A DNA stretch of 64,000 bases from Steroidobacteraceae bacterium. GTDB taxonomy: Bacteria; Pseudomonadota; Gammaproteobacteria; Steroidobacterales; Steroidobacteraceae. Within the stretch, counting starts at the first letter, position 1. The number at the start of each line of letters is the position of its first letter. Position numbers and translations under genes: made by a program. The stretch is from the NCBI GenBank assembly GCA_025458905.1, contig JALORN010000012.1, forward strand, positions 21,610 through 85,609, given 5' to 3'. The notes under the pieces were generated by a model that was given only the letters and a program-made list of their open reading frames with translations, did not search any database and was not told the DNA's origin. Below, piece by piece: positions 18,878-27,597 of the stretch.

Positions 18878-19909
18878 TCAGCTGGCGGGCCCGAGCAGCC
18901 ACTGCAAGGCGCCGCTGCCCGGGTTGCGCACCATCACGTGGCGCCGGGACCCGAGGCCGGGCAGCTCGCCGGTCTGCGGTGCGCCGACGAACTCGACGTC
19001 CAGCTCGCGGCAGGCGCGCTCGGCCGCCTCGAACGCCGCCGCGCCCGGCAGCTCGAACGCCTGCGCGAGGTAGCCGACGTTCGGCGCATGGGCCCGCGGC
19101 ACGAGGTCGGTGCAGGACTCGGCGTAGTTCAGCGGCTCGCCTAGCGCCACCTTGCCGAACATGTGGTTGCCCTGCATGAAGGTGATGTGGGTGCGCGCGC
19201 CCTGCGGCAGCCGCAGGAACAGGTTGACGCGGTCCGCCGACATCACCTCGTCGATCAGCGCGCCCATCTTCAGCACGCGCTCGTAGAACGCGCGTGCGCG
19301 CGGGATCGAGCGCACCACGTGCGAGGTGGTGACCACCGGCGTGAAGCCGGTGCGCGTTCGGCCGTGGCGCTCGACGTAGGCGCGCATCTGGCCGATGCGG
19401 GTGTTCGGGTCGGTGCTGGCGAGCTCGACCAGGTTGATCGCGACGCCGTCGGGACCGTCGAACAGCACCTCGATCGGGTTGCCGACGCCGGCGGTCAGGC
19501 TGTGCTGGGTCGGGTCGCTCCAGAATGCGAAGCCCGCGGCACGCAGCCGCGCGGTGGTGGCACGGATGTCGGCGTCATAGAAATTGAGGTTCGCGAGGCC
19601 GAAGCACTGCGAGTCCGCGCGCGTCGCGATCGTCTCGCGCACCGTGCCCGGCGGCAGGCTGCGCTCCTCGAACTCCACCAGGAGGATCCGGCCGACCGGC
19701 GAGGCGCCCGCGCCGAGCATGCGACAGCGCGCCCGGGCGCCGGCGGGCAGCTGCCACAGACGCTCGAACGCCTCGCCGGACCAGGCCGTCTCGGGCCCGG
19801 CGTCGAGCCCGATCACGTCCACGTAGAAGCGCAGCGACGCCTCGAGGTCGCGTGCACCGACCACCGCGACCGCCAGCGGCGACCCCTGCGGGGCGACGAT
19901 CTCGCTCAC
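18878..19909 (-). CDS. Two-domain VOC (glyoxalase/dioxygenase fold) protein
   Basis: A 343-aa protein with two VOC modules (about 12-150 and 165-300). The first begins PLAVAVVGARDLEASLRFY and the second VVTTSHVVRSIPRARAFYERVL, both the beta-alpha opening of VOC domains. Candidate metal ligands (His in HVV, Glu/His in later strands) are present but cannot be assigned with confidence. Start is a GTG at 19909 with GAGGGAG about 6-8 nt upstream; the frame stays open far upstream only because of high GC. It is the last gene of an operon with the acyl-CoA dehydrogenase and PhzF-like genes. It has a distant paralogue at 40588-41550. Reaction unknown. Confidence 0.85.
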   Translation of the reverse strand: MSEIVAPQGSPLAVAVVGARDLEASLRFYVDVIGLDAGPETAWSGEAFERLWQLPAGARARCRMLGAGASPVGRILLVEFEERSLPPGTVRETIATRADSQCFGLANLNFYDADIRATTARLRAAGFAFWSDPTQHSLTAGVGNPIEVLFDGPDGVAINLVELASTDPNTRIGQMRAYVERHGRTRTGFTPVVTTSHVVRSIPRARAFYERVLKMGALIDEVMSADRVNLFLRLPQGARTHITFMQGNHMFGKVALGEPLNYAESCTDLVPRAHAPNVGYLAQAFELPGAAAFEAAERACRELDVEFVGAPQTGELPGLGSRRHVMVRNPGSGALQWLLGPAS

Positions 19910-19938
19910 GTCGTCCACTCCCTCGTCGTCACCCTGGC

Positions 19939-20835
19939 TCACTCCTCGATCGTGATATCGCCGCGGCCGAGCCAGGCGACCTCGCCACCGACCCGGACCT
20001 GGCCGCCGGCGTCGACCGACAGCAGCAGGGTCGAGGGGCGGCGGATCCGGTCGCCCTGCAGCACGCGCCGCACCAGCGGCGGCGCGGCGCCGGTCGCGAG
20101 GTACCAGCCGCCGAGGTTTGCGCAGGCCGAGCCCGTGGCCGGATCCTCGCGCATCGCGCCGTCGGCCTCGAACAGGAAGCGTGCCACCACGTCGCCGTCG
20201 CCGGCCTCCGCGAACAGGTAGGCGAAGCGTCGGCCGGCGGGGCTGCGGAAGCGCTCGAGGAGCTCGGACCGGGGGTGCGCGCGCTGCACCGCCTCGACGC
20301 TCGCCAGCGGGACGACCAGCTGGTTCGAGCCCGTGTCGACCCACAGCGGCCGCGCACCGCCGGGCTCGAGGCGCAGGTCCGACGGCAGGAGGCCGAGCGC
20401 CTCGGCGAGCAGCGGTCCGGCGCCCTCGACCTCGTGCCAGGCCGGTGCGTTCGCGGCCAGCGTCCACAGGTCGCCACGGGCCTCGACCGGGATCAGTCCT
20501 GCCTTCATCTCGAGCGTCAGGGAGTCACAGGCTCGGCCGTGGATCGCGGCGCCGAGCCGGCGCGCGACGTGTGCCGTGCCCAGGGTCGGATGGCCGGCGA
20601 ACGGCATCTCGAAGTCCGGCGTGAAGATCCGCACGCGGTGCGTCGCGGCCGGCGTCGTCGGCGGCAGCAGGAACGTGGTCTCCGACAGGTTGAACTGGCG
20701 CGCCAGCGCCTGCATCCGTGCCTCGTCGAGCGCGCCGGCATCCTCGAACACGCACAGCGGGTTGCCCGAGAGCGCCGCGCGGTCGCGCGTGAACACGTTG
20801 ACCAGGTGGTAGCCGAGCGTCAGAGGACGTCCCAC
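19939..20835 (-). CDS. PhzF family isomerase/epimerase
   Basis: A 298-aa PhzF-fold protein (two diaminopimelate-epimerase-like halves). It shows the family entry YHLVNVFTRDRAALSGNPLCVF, the catalytic Glu in FNLSETTFLL, and MPFAGHPTLGTAHV. The second half has REDPATGSACANLGGWYL, the conserved DPATGSA loop. Start is a GTG at 20835 with GGGGGAG 6 nt upstream, overlapping the end of the acyl-CoA dehydrogenase gene by 16 nt. PhzF proteins isomerise amino-acid-like substrates, and most family members outside phenazine pathways have no known substrate. Confidence 0.93.
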   Translation of the reverse strand: MGRPLTLGYHLVNVFTRDRAALSGNPLCVFEDAGALDEARMQALARQFNLSETTFLLPPTTPAATHRVRIFTPDFEMPFAGHPTLGTAHVARRLGAAIHGRACDSLTLEMKAGLIPVEARGDLWTLAANAPAWHEVEGAGPLLAEALGLLPSDLRLEPGGARPLWVDTGSNQLVVPLASVEAVQRAHPRSELLERFRSPAGRRFAYLFAEAGDGDVVARFLFEADGAMREDPATGSACANLGGWYLATGAAPPLVRRVLQGDRIRRPSTLLLSVDAGGQVRVGGEVAWLGRGDITIEE

Positions 20836-22613
20836 GCGTAGCTCCCCCGCTCCAGCGTGAAGCCCGCGAGCGCATCGAGCGCCGCATCCTCGTTGCGCGT
20901 CATCCGCCGCACGTTCGACGCCATGCGGCGCTTCGCCTGCTGCGAGAACAGCGCGGCGATCGAGACGGCCTGCGCCGCCTGCGGATGCCCCTCGGCGTCG
21001 AGCGTCGCGGCCCGCGACAGCGTGCACAGCCCGACGAACAGGTCGATCGCGATGTCCGCCAGGCGCTTCAGGTCGTACTGCCGGTCGACGACGGCCTTGC
21101 CGTGCCGGCGCAGCAGGAAGTCGGAGGCCGACGAGAGCTCGAGCGCGTACTTCTCGTAGATGGCCTGCGCCTCGGCGAGCGCCGCCGGCAGCTTGCTGCC
21201 GATCCGGTCGCGACCGACGCCCGTGGCACGCGTCAGGCGCGCGCCGGCGTAGCCCGAGAGCACGCCGAAGCCCTTGATCGGGTGGTTGAAGATGTCGTCG
21301 ACCGCGCTCTTCAGCTCGTTCAGCGCCTTGCCGGCGTCCTTCAGGCCCGAGAGCCCGACGAAGAGACGCAGGATCTCGTTGGTGCCCTCGAAGATCGAGA
21401 GGATCCGGCTGTCGCGCACCACCTGCTCGTAGGGATACTCGCGCATGAAGCCGTTGCCGCCGGCGATCTGCAGCGCCTCGTGCGCGGCGCGCTGCACCGC
21501 GTCGCTGGCGAACACCTTGCTGATCGCCGCCTCGGTCGCGTAGTCCTCGACGCCGGCGTCGATGTAGTGCGCCAGCATCCACACCGTGCTCTCGGCGGCG
21601 AAGCAGTCGATCGTCATCTGCGCGACCTTCTCGCGCACCAGGCCGTAGCTCGCGATCGGCTGGCCGAACTGCCTGCGCTCGTTCGCCTGGGCGGTGCACC
21701 AGCGGATCAGCGCCTTCATGCTGCCGACCGCGCCGCCGCCGAGGCCGGTGCGGCCGCTGTTGAGGATGCCCATCGCGACCTTGAAGCCCTTGCCCTCGCC
21801 GCCGAGCACGTTCTCCGCGGGCACGCGCACGTCGGCGAAGCTGACCACCGTGGTCGAGGAGGCGCGGATGCCCATCTTGTCCTCGTGGCCGCCGTGGGCG
21901 ACACCCGGCCAGCCGGCCTCGACGATGAACGCGGTGATCTTGCCCTCCGTGCCCTCGGTGCGCGCGAACACCGTGTAGACATGGGCGATGCCGCCGTTGG
22001 TGATCCAGATCTTCTCGCCGCTGAGCGTCCAGCTGCCGTCGTCGTTGCGGCGCGCGGTGGTGCGGATCGAGGCAGCATCGGAGCCCGAGCCGGACTCGGT
22101 CAGGCAGAACGCCGCGATGTACTCGCCGGTGGCGAGCTTCGGCAGGTAGCGCGCCTTCTGCGACTCGGTGCCGTAGAGCAGGATGCCCTTCATGCCGATC
22201 GAGCTGTGCGCGCCGATGGTCAGCGAGGTCGAGGCGTCGTGCGAGCTGGTCTGCGTCAGCACGCGCGCGTAGGCGCCGTTCGACAGCTCGAGCCCACCGT
22301 GCTCCTCGGGGATGATCAGCCCGAAGAGCCCCATGTCGCGCAGCCCCTGGATGTACTCCTCGGGCTGGTGGGCCTCGCGGTCCCACTTCCTGAAGTCGGC
22401 TTCCTTGCCCTCGAGGAAACCGTCGATCGCCTCGACGACGCTGCCGAGGATCTCGCGGTCGCGGGCACGGATCTTCGGGTAGGGAAACAGGTTCTCCTCG
22501 AGGATCTCGCCGACGAACAGGCTCTTGGCGACGCTCTGGTCCCGGCGCAGGCGATCGGGCGGGCTGCCCTCGGCGGCGGCCGGGGCGGCCGGTGCGACGG
22601 TGGTGTCTGGCAT
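20820..22613 (-). CDS. Acyl-CoA dehydrogenase, VLCAD/ACAD9-like
   Basis: A 597-aa flavoprotein for alpha,beta-desaturation of acyl-CoA in beta-oxidation. The core (about 40-430) has CLTESGSGSDAASIRT and EKIWITNGGIAHVY (FAD/substrate contacts), RRQFGQPIASY, IAGGNGFMREYPYEQV, and FEGTNEILRLF, which has the usual catalytic Glu. An extra C-terminal helical region of about 180 residues (to YAWDVL) is diagnostic for the very-long-chain VLCAD/ACAD9 subgroup. Start ATG 22613 has GGAAG 7 nt upstream; the frame upstream is non-coding in composition. First gene of an operon with phzF-like and VOC genes. Electron acceptor (ETF) genes are not in the window. Confidence 0.95.
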   Translation of the reverse strand: MPDTTVAPAAPAAAEGSPPDRLRRDQSVAKSLFVGEILEENLFPYPKIRARDREILGSVVEAIDGFLEGKEADFRKWDREAHQPEEYIQGLRDMGLFGLIIPEEHGGLELSNGAYARVLTQTSSHDASTSLTIGAHSSIGMKGILLYGTESQKARYLPKLATGEYIAAFCLTESGSGSDAASIRTTARRNDDGSWTLSGEKIWITNGGIAHVYTVFARTEGTEGKITAFIVEAGWPGVAHGGHEDKMGIRASSTTVVSFADVRVPAENVLGGEGKGFKVAMGILNSGRTGLGGGAVGSMKALIRWCTAQANERRQFGQPIASYGLVREKVAQMTIDCFAAESTVWMLAHYIDAGVEDYATEAAISKVFASDAVQRAAHEALQIAGGNGFMREYPYEQVVRDSRILSIFEGTNEILRLFVGLSGLKDAGKALNELKSAVDDIFNHPIKGFGVLSGYAGARLTRATGVGRDRIGSKLPAALAEAQAIYEKYALELSSASDFLLRRHGKAVVDRQYDLKRLADIAIDLFVGLCTLSRAATLDAEGHPQAAQAVSIAALFSQQAKRRMASNVRRMTRNEDAALDALAGFTLERGSYAWDVL

Positions 22614-22908
22614 GGCGAACTTCCTTGCTCGATGGTGCGCTGGATTCGACGGTACGCCGCACCCCTTGTGCTGTCGAGCGCGCCGGGCCGCGTCGCAGGC
22701 AGGAAAAGGCGCAGGGCACACCGCGCTCGCGCCTGCGGGCAGGCGCGCCCTCCATGGACCGCGGTCCTCGCCCGGCGTTCCGGCCGGCCGCGACGGTCCG
22801 CCGGGTGGCGGGCACGCAGTCCCTTCATCCCGTGATCCGCGCCCGCGGGGCCGTGGACCCTCGGCCGAACCCTGTGGCAGATTGGTCGCACACGAGAGGA
22901 TTCCGCGC

Positions 22909-24030
22909 ATGAGTGCAGTACCAGAGGCCCTGGACACCCGGGTGCCGCCGCTCGAGGTCCACGAAAGCCGCGACTTCCGCAGCTACCACGCCTTCCTGCG
23001 GGCGGCGCGCAACTACATCGAGGGCCCGCTGCTCGCGCAGATGTACGACCGCTACGAGCAGGAGGCCACCCGGCCGGGCGCGCAGCCGCCGGCCGACTGG
23101 CGCGAGGCCGAGGCGATCCTCGACCGCGGCGTCGACTACCAGCTCTACAACTGGTACTACCGCAACCTGCAGCGCTTCAAGTATCACCGCCCGGGCCTCG
23201 GCATCTTCGCCACCCTCGAGGCACAGCGCGAGCGCCTGGAGCGGCAGCTCGAGGAGACCGCGCGGGCCACGCCGCGCGAGCGGCTCCGGCTGGATCCCTC
23301 GCTCGAGCTGCCCGAGTACTTCCGCTACGTGCCCTTCCACCAGCACACCGGCGGCGTGGCGCACGACCCGCTCGACGGCATCGCCTACGAGATCGGCCGC
23401 CGCACCACGGTGGCGGCGCACATGGACCCGAACGGCATCTACCGGATCCTGTTCGAGGCGCTGCCGCAACGCCGCTACGCGCGGGTGCTCGACTGGGGCA
23501 CGGGACACGGCGCGGCGCTGCTGACCTGGCACGAGACCCAGCCCGGTTCGGAGCTGCACGGCGTCGACCTCTCCGCGCCCTGCCTCAAGGTCGCGAACCA
23601 GCGTGCGCGCGAGCGCGGGGTCACGCTCTACCTGTCGCAGCAGGACCTCGAGCACCTCGACTACCCGGACGGCCACTTCGACCTGGTGTTCTTCAACTTC
23701 ATGCTGCACGAGCTGCCGCCGGCACACACGCCGGCGCTGCTGCGCGAGGCCTGCCGCGTGCTGAAGCCCGGCGGCGTCTTCGGCGGCCACGAGTTCCACC
23801 TGCGCCCCGGGGACCCCTTCCAGAACGCGATCCAGCGCACGCACGCCTGGACCAACAACGAGACCTACGCGACGCCGTGGTACGACACGCCGATCGCGGA
23901 TTGGGCACGCGAGGCCGGCTTCCCGAAGGCCTCCGTCTCGAGCTTCGAGCGGCTGAACCGCTCGGTGAAGCGCCCGAACCGCGCGCCGGTCGGCGCCAAC
24001 TACTGGAACCTCTACGTGTTCGAGAAGTGA
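22909..24030 (+). CDS. SAM-dependent class I methyltransferase with N-terminal extension
   Basis: A 373-aa protein. Residues 1-150 form a helical N-terminal domain with YNWYYRNLQRFKYHRPGLG and no recognised family. The C-terminal half is a Rossmann methyltransferase: motif I VLDWGTGHGA, motif II acidic LHGVDLS, motif III LSQQDLEHLDY, motif IV FDLVFFNFMLHELPP and then ACRVLKPGGVFGGHEFH. Start ATG 22909 is preceded by GAGAGGA about 9 nt upstream, which decides it against upstream in-frame starts. It is divergent from the acyl-CoA dehydrogenase gene (295 nt). Substrate unknown; small molecule more likely than nucleic acid (inference). Confidence 0.88.
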   Translation: MSAVPEALDTRVPPLEVHESRDFRSYHAFLRAARNYIEGPLLAQMYDRYEQEATRPGAQPPADWREAEAILDRGVDYQLYNWYYRNLQRFKYHRPGLGIFATLEAQRERLERQLEETARATPRERLRLDPSLELPEYFRYVPFHQHTGGVAHDPLDGIAYEIGRRTTVAAHMDPNGIYRILFEALPQRRYARVLDWGTGHGAALLTWHETQPGSELHGVDLSAPCLKVANQRARERGVTLYLSQQDLEHLDYPDGHFDLVFFNFMLHELPPAHTPALLREACRVLKPGGVFGGHEFHLRPGDPFQNAIQRTHAWTNNETYATPWYDTPIADWAREAGFPKASVSSFERLNRSVKRPNRAPVGANYWNLYVFEK

Positions 24031-24061
24031 ACGCCTGCGGGGCGGCAGCGGGGAGCCGACG

Positions 24062-24427
24062 ATGAACAGCGATGCGATGCGGCCGGGCTTCAACGCCACC
24101 CTGCAGGGCCCGGTCACGGGCGTCGAGCCGGACTTCCTGCGGGCGCTGCCGATGGACAACGCGGTCGGCGCGATCGTCGCGCTGACCGCCGAGGTCTGGA
24201 TGCTGCGCGAGCGGCTCGCGACGCTGGAGTCCGAGCTGGCGGCGCGGCGCGTGCTGCCCGAGGGCGCGGTCGAGCGACACGTCGACACGCCCGAGGAGCA
24301 GAAGGCACGGGCCGAGCAACTGGCCGCGTTCACGAACCGCGTGCTCGCCGAGCTGGCGCGCGATCGCACGCCGGTGTCGAGCATCGACCCGGACGTCGCC
24401 AAGTACCTGAGGCATCCCGCGCGCTGA
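24062..24427 (+). CDS. Hypothetical protein, possibly paired with the methyltransferase
   Basis: A 121-aa protein with a plausible Shine-Dalgarno (GGGGAG, 6 nt) and an ATG 31 nt after the methyltransferase stop. It has an amphipathic helix around AVGAIVALTAEVWMLRERLATLE (written here in two parts: AVGAIVALTAE and VWMLRERLATLE, about residues 34-57), then a charged helical tail. No signal peptide. I recognise no family. Spacing suggests one transcript with the methyltransferase. It could be a dimerising accessory subunit, but there is no direct evidence. Confidence 0.65.
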   Translation: MNSDAMRPGFNATLQGPVTGVEPDFLRALPMDNAVGAIVALTAEVWMLRERLATLESELAARRVLPEGAVERHVDTPEEQKARAEQLAAFTNRVLAELARDRTPVSSIDPDVAKYLRHPAR

Positions 24428-24507
24428 ACGCGGCGCCGCCGCCTGGCCCGCGACCGAAGGTACGGATCGTCGGCGGGCGCAGTGGCAAGACGCAGGACGG
24501 GTCGCCG

Positions 24508-25311
24508 ATGCCGAAGTCACCACCGGTCGAGTCCGGCTCCCGCGAACGCTCGCGCGCGGTCGCGCGCGTGCTCGCCGCCCTCGAGGAGCTCAGCGTCGCG
24601 CCGAGCCCGCTGTCGAACCACGAGCTGGCCTCGCGCCTCGGCGTGCCGTCGGCGAGCATGTACCGGCTGCTGCAGAAGCTCGCCGAGCTCGGCTACGTCG
24701 AGCATTCCGCCACGCATGCCAGCTACGAGGTCGCGCCGCGGCTGGCGGACCTCGCCGAGCGCCTCGCCGACGCCGGCTGCCGCGCGCCGCCGCTGCGACG
24801 GCTGCTGGCCGCGCTGCGCGCCGAGGCCGGCGACCACATCGCGATCTGGGTCCGCAGCGGCATCCAGGTGCGGGTCGCCGCGCTGCTGGTCGGCGAGGTG
24901 CGCGGCCCCTCCTCGAGCGCGTTCCGCGAGCTGCCGCCGTTCTCGACGCCCGGGCTCGCGATCGCCTCGCAGTACACGCGCGAGCAGGTGCGCGCGCTGG
25001 TGGCGCAGTGCCGGCGCCGGCGCGCCCCGTTCGGCCGGCGCTTCAGCGGCATCGCCGACATCGAGAAGACGCTGCGCGACGTGCGGCAGCGCGGCTTCGC
25101 GGTCGGCTACAACATGCGCTCCGACGGCTGGGGCATCCTCGCCTGGCCGGTGGTCGTAACGGCCGCGCCGCTGCGCATCGGCGCGCTGACGATCGGCGCG
25201 CCGGTCGCGACCTTGCGCCGCGAGGAGGCCCGACTGGTCCAGGTCGCGCAGCGGCTGGTCGCCGGCTACCACCGCGAGCAGGCCGCCGCAGGTCCCAGGC
25301 CCCTCCCATGA
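24508..25311 (+). CDS. IclR-type transcriptional regulator
   Basis: A 267-aa regulator. The N-terminal winged helix-turn-helix (about 12-75) reads RAVARVLAALEEL, then LSNHELASRLGVPSASMYRLLQKLAELGYV, the IclR DNA-binding pattern split over two helices. The effector-binding domain follows (about 85-260), with FSTPGLAIASQYTREQV and FSGIADIEKTLRDVRQRGFAVG; the usual IclR small-molecule pocket residues are only partly conserved, so this is a divergent member. AGGACGGG precedes the ATG. It overlaps the next gene by ATGA, so regulator and target share a transcript. Confidence 0.85.
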   Translation: MPKSPPVESGSRERSRAVARVLAALEELSVAPSPLSNHELASRLGVPSASMYRLLQKLAELGYVEHSATHASYEVAPRLADLAERLADAGCRAPPLRRLLAALRAEAGDHIAIWVRSGIQVRVAALLVGEVRGPSSSAFRELPPFSTPGLAIASQYTREQVRALVAQCRRRRAPFGRRFSGIADIEKTLRDVRQRGFAVGYNMRSDGWGILAWPVVVTAAPLRIGALTIGAPVATLRREEARLVQVAQRLVAGYHREQAAAGPRPLP

Positions 25312-27524
25312 CGCACGTCGCAGCGCCGTCACGGGCCGCGAGCGCCCGCAGCCGCCTCGCCGCGCTGGCGATCGGCGCGTGCCTCCCGGCGTCCGGGGCG
25401 ATGTCCGCGGCAGCGCCGCACCCGATGGCGAGGCCCTCATCCGACCACCTCACCTTCCACGGCACGCCGGCGCGCAGCGGTTGGGTCGACGACGAACGCG
25501 TGCTCACGCCGGCCACGGTCGCAGGCGGTCGCTTCGGCCTCGCCTGGGAATCCCCGCCGCTCGACGCTGCGGGCAGCACGCCGCCACGCCTGTTCGCCTC
25601 GCCGCTCTACCTCGCGCGCGCACGGGTCGAGGTCGACGGCGCGCGCGCCTTCACGGGTCCCGTAGCCTTCGTCGCCACCACCACTGGCTGGGTGTATGCG
25701 ATCCATGCGCCAGCGGCCGGCGCGCCGCCGCGGCCCGGCGCCCCCGCGCCCGGTGCGATCCTGTGGCGCCGACAGCTGACGTCCGCGCCCTGCTCGCGTG
25801 GCGTCAACGGCATCCTCTCCACCCCGGTGATCGACCCTCGCGCCCGGCGGCTGTACGTCACGGCCTGCGACGCGGCACTCGCGTGGCGGGTGCACGCGCT
25901 CGAGCTCGCGGGCGGCCGCGACGCGCGGGGCTGGCCGGTGGCGATCGATGCCGACGCGGTCAACCGGCCGGGCACCAATGCCAACGGCGCGAACCAGTTC
26001 CCGAAGGGCGTCGCGAACCTGCAGCGCGGCGCGCTGAACCTCGCCGCCGGCGGCACGCGCCTGCTGGTCACCTTCGGCGGCGAGCCGGTCAGCGGCTGGG
26101 TGGTGGCGATCGACACGCGCGCCGCGCGGGTGGCGCATGCGTTCTCGATGAGTGCGCGCACCGACGAGGGCGTCGGCGGCCTGTGGGCCTCGGGCGGCGC
26201 CTCGGTGGACCGCGACGGGGCGATCTACGTCGCCTCGGGCAGCAGCGTCGTCAACGCGCTCGCCGGCAAGGGCGTGGCGGGCGTCTTCCCCGACAGCGAC
26301 GGCAACTGGGGCCAGTCGATCCTGCGGCTCGAACTCGACGGGCGGGCCGGCTTCCGCCTCGCCGGCAGCTACACGCCCTTCGACTACTGCCAGGCGGGCT
26401 CGCAGGACATCGACCTCGGCGGGGGCGCACCGCTGCCGGTCGACCTGCAGCCGGCGGAGAGCGCCACGCCACGGCTGCTGGTGCACGGCGGCAGCAAGCA
26501 GGGCAATGCCTACCTGCTGGACCGCATGCGCATGCCCGGCAGCCTCGTGCGTCGCCAGCCCTGCGGCAGCGATGCCGCGCGCGACGGTTCGCTGCTCGCG
26601 CCCGACCCCCAGCCGCAGTTCGGCACGCGCGGCCCGCTGAACGTCTTCGGCCCACCGACCGACCGGCACGGCATGGGCGACCTCGCACGCAGCCGCACCA
26701 CCCCGGCCTACTACCGGTCCGCCGACGGCCAGCACCGCGTGTTCGCCACCGGCACCACCAAGGCCGCGGTCGACTCCCCGACCAGCGTGCCGCCGAGCCT
26801 GGTGCGGCTGGCGATCGTCGCCACGCCCGGCGCCACGGCGTACCTGCGGATCGATGCGACGCAGCGCGAGCTGGTGTTCCAGAATCCCGGATCGCCCGTG
26901 GTCACGAGCCGCGACGGGCGCGACGCGATCGCCTGGGTGCTCGACGTCAACAAGCCACGCTCGGCGTCGCTCTACGGCGCCGATGCTCCGCGGCCCGTGC
27001 TGTACGCGGTCGACGCCGCGACGATGGCCCTGTTGTGGAAGAGCGAGCCGGGGCTGCTCGGCCCGGGCGGCAAGTACAACGAGCCCGTCGTGTCCGGCGG
27101 CACGGTGCTCGTCGGCACCGACCGCCTCCAGGCCTTCGGCCTGCGCGATCCGGTGCGCCGGCCCGGGCTCGCCGCGCAGCGCACCCCGATGCGCAGCGGC
27201 CCCGGCGAACCGGGCGGAACTGCCGGGACCGTGGCGACCGCGGCTGCATCCGCCGTTGCGACCACGGGCACCGGAAGCGGCCCGGGCCTCGACGGCGCGG
27301 CGCTCTACACGCAGCGCTGCTCGGCCTGCCACGACCAGGCACGCGCCGACGTGCCCCCGCGCCGCCAGCTCGCGCGGCTCTCCCCCGGCGTCATCTTCGA
27401 CAAGCTGGCCTTCGGGTCGATGCAGTCCCAGGCACTGGGGCTCGACGACGCCGGCCTCGAGGCGCTCGCGCGCTGGCTGGCCAGCCCGGCAGCGCTCGCC
27501 ACGGCCCCGGCCGTCGACCGCTAG
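25308..27524 (+). CDS. Secreted PQQ-type beta-propeller/cytochrome c fusion protein
   Basis: A 738-aa exported protein: signal peptide (about 1-36, ending GAMSAAA), a beta-propeller region (about 40-580) with repeated GWVYAIHA, GWVVAIDT and YAVDAATMALLWKS blades typical of PQQ-like repeat proteins, a low-complexity linker (about 605-655), and a C-terminal c-type haem domain with CSACH (671-675). The sixth ligand is probably the Met in FGSMQSQAL (about 703). Such fusions are quinohaemoprotein-like oxidases/dehydrogenases of alcohols or polymers, for example polyvinyl alcohol dehydrogenase; the true substrate is not apparent. ATG overlaps the IclR stop by ATGA. There is no separate Shine-Dalgarno, so translation is probably coupled. 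Confidence 0.82.
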   Translation: MTHVAAPSRAASARSRLAALAIGACLPASGAMSAAAPHPMARPSSDHLTFHGTPARSGWVDDERVLTPATVAGGRFGLAWESPPLDAAGSTPPRLFASPLYLARARVEVDGARAFTGPVAFVATTTGWVYAIHAPAAGAPPRPGAPAPGAILWRRQLTSAPCSRGVNGILSTPVIDPRARRLYVTACDAALAWRVHALELAGGRDARGWPVAIDADAVNRPGTNANGANQFPKGVANLQRGALNLAAGGTRLLVTFGGEPVSGWVVAIDTRAARVAHAFSMSARTDEGVGGLWASGGASVDRDGAIYVASGSSVVNALAGKGVAGVFPDSDGNWGQSILRLELDGRAGFRLAGSYTPFDYCQAGSQDIDLGGGAPLPVDLQPAESATPRLLVHGGSKQGNAYLLDRMRMPGSLVRRQPCGSDAARDGSLLAPDPQPQFGTRGPLNVFGPPTDRHGMGDLARSRTTPAYYRSADGQHRVFATGTTKAAVDSPTSVPPSLVRLAIVATPGATAYLRIDATQRELVFQNPGSPVVTSRDGRDAIAWVLDVNKPRSASLYGADAPRPVLYAVDAATMALLWKSEPGLLGPGGKYNEPVVSGGTVLVGTDRLQAFGLRDPVRRPGLAAQRTPMRSGPGEPGGTAGTVATAAASAVATTGTGSGPGLDGAALYTQRCSACHDQARADVPPRRQLARLSPGVIFDKLAFGSMQSQALGLDDAGLEALARWLASPAALATAPAVDR

Positions 27525-27542
27525 TCGAACGAGCCGCTATCG

Positions 27543-27556
27543 TCATACGTGTATGA
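27543..27556. promoter_or_regulatory. 14-bp inverted repeat, candidate operator before the DUF1838 gene
   Basis: TCATAC-GT-GTATGA is a perfect dyad with a 2-nt centre, 42-55 nt before the DUF1838 ATG and just after the propeller gene stop. It contains TATGAT (27552-27557), which could serve as a -10 hexamer, so a bound regulator would block it. The IclR-type regulator 2.2 kb upstream is one candidate; TetR- or GntR-like sites look similar. Confidence 0.4.
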
Positions 27557-27597
27557 TGTTTGGCGGTCGCGTCCGACCACACGAGGGAGTCCAACCG

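Noticed and set aside
19939..22815. An apparent 958-codon fusion including the PhzF-like protein
   Set aside because: The first two-thirds are out of frame with the acyl-CoA dehydrogenase and lack a domain; the PhzF gene has its own GTG and GGGGGAG at 20835.
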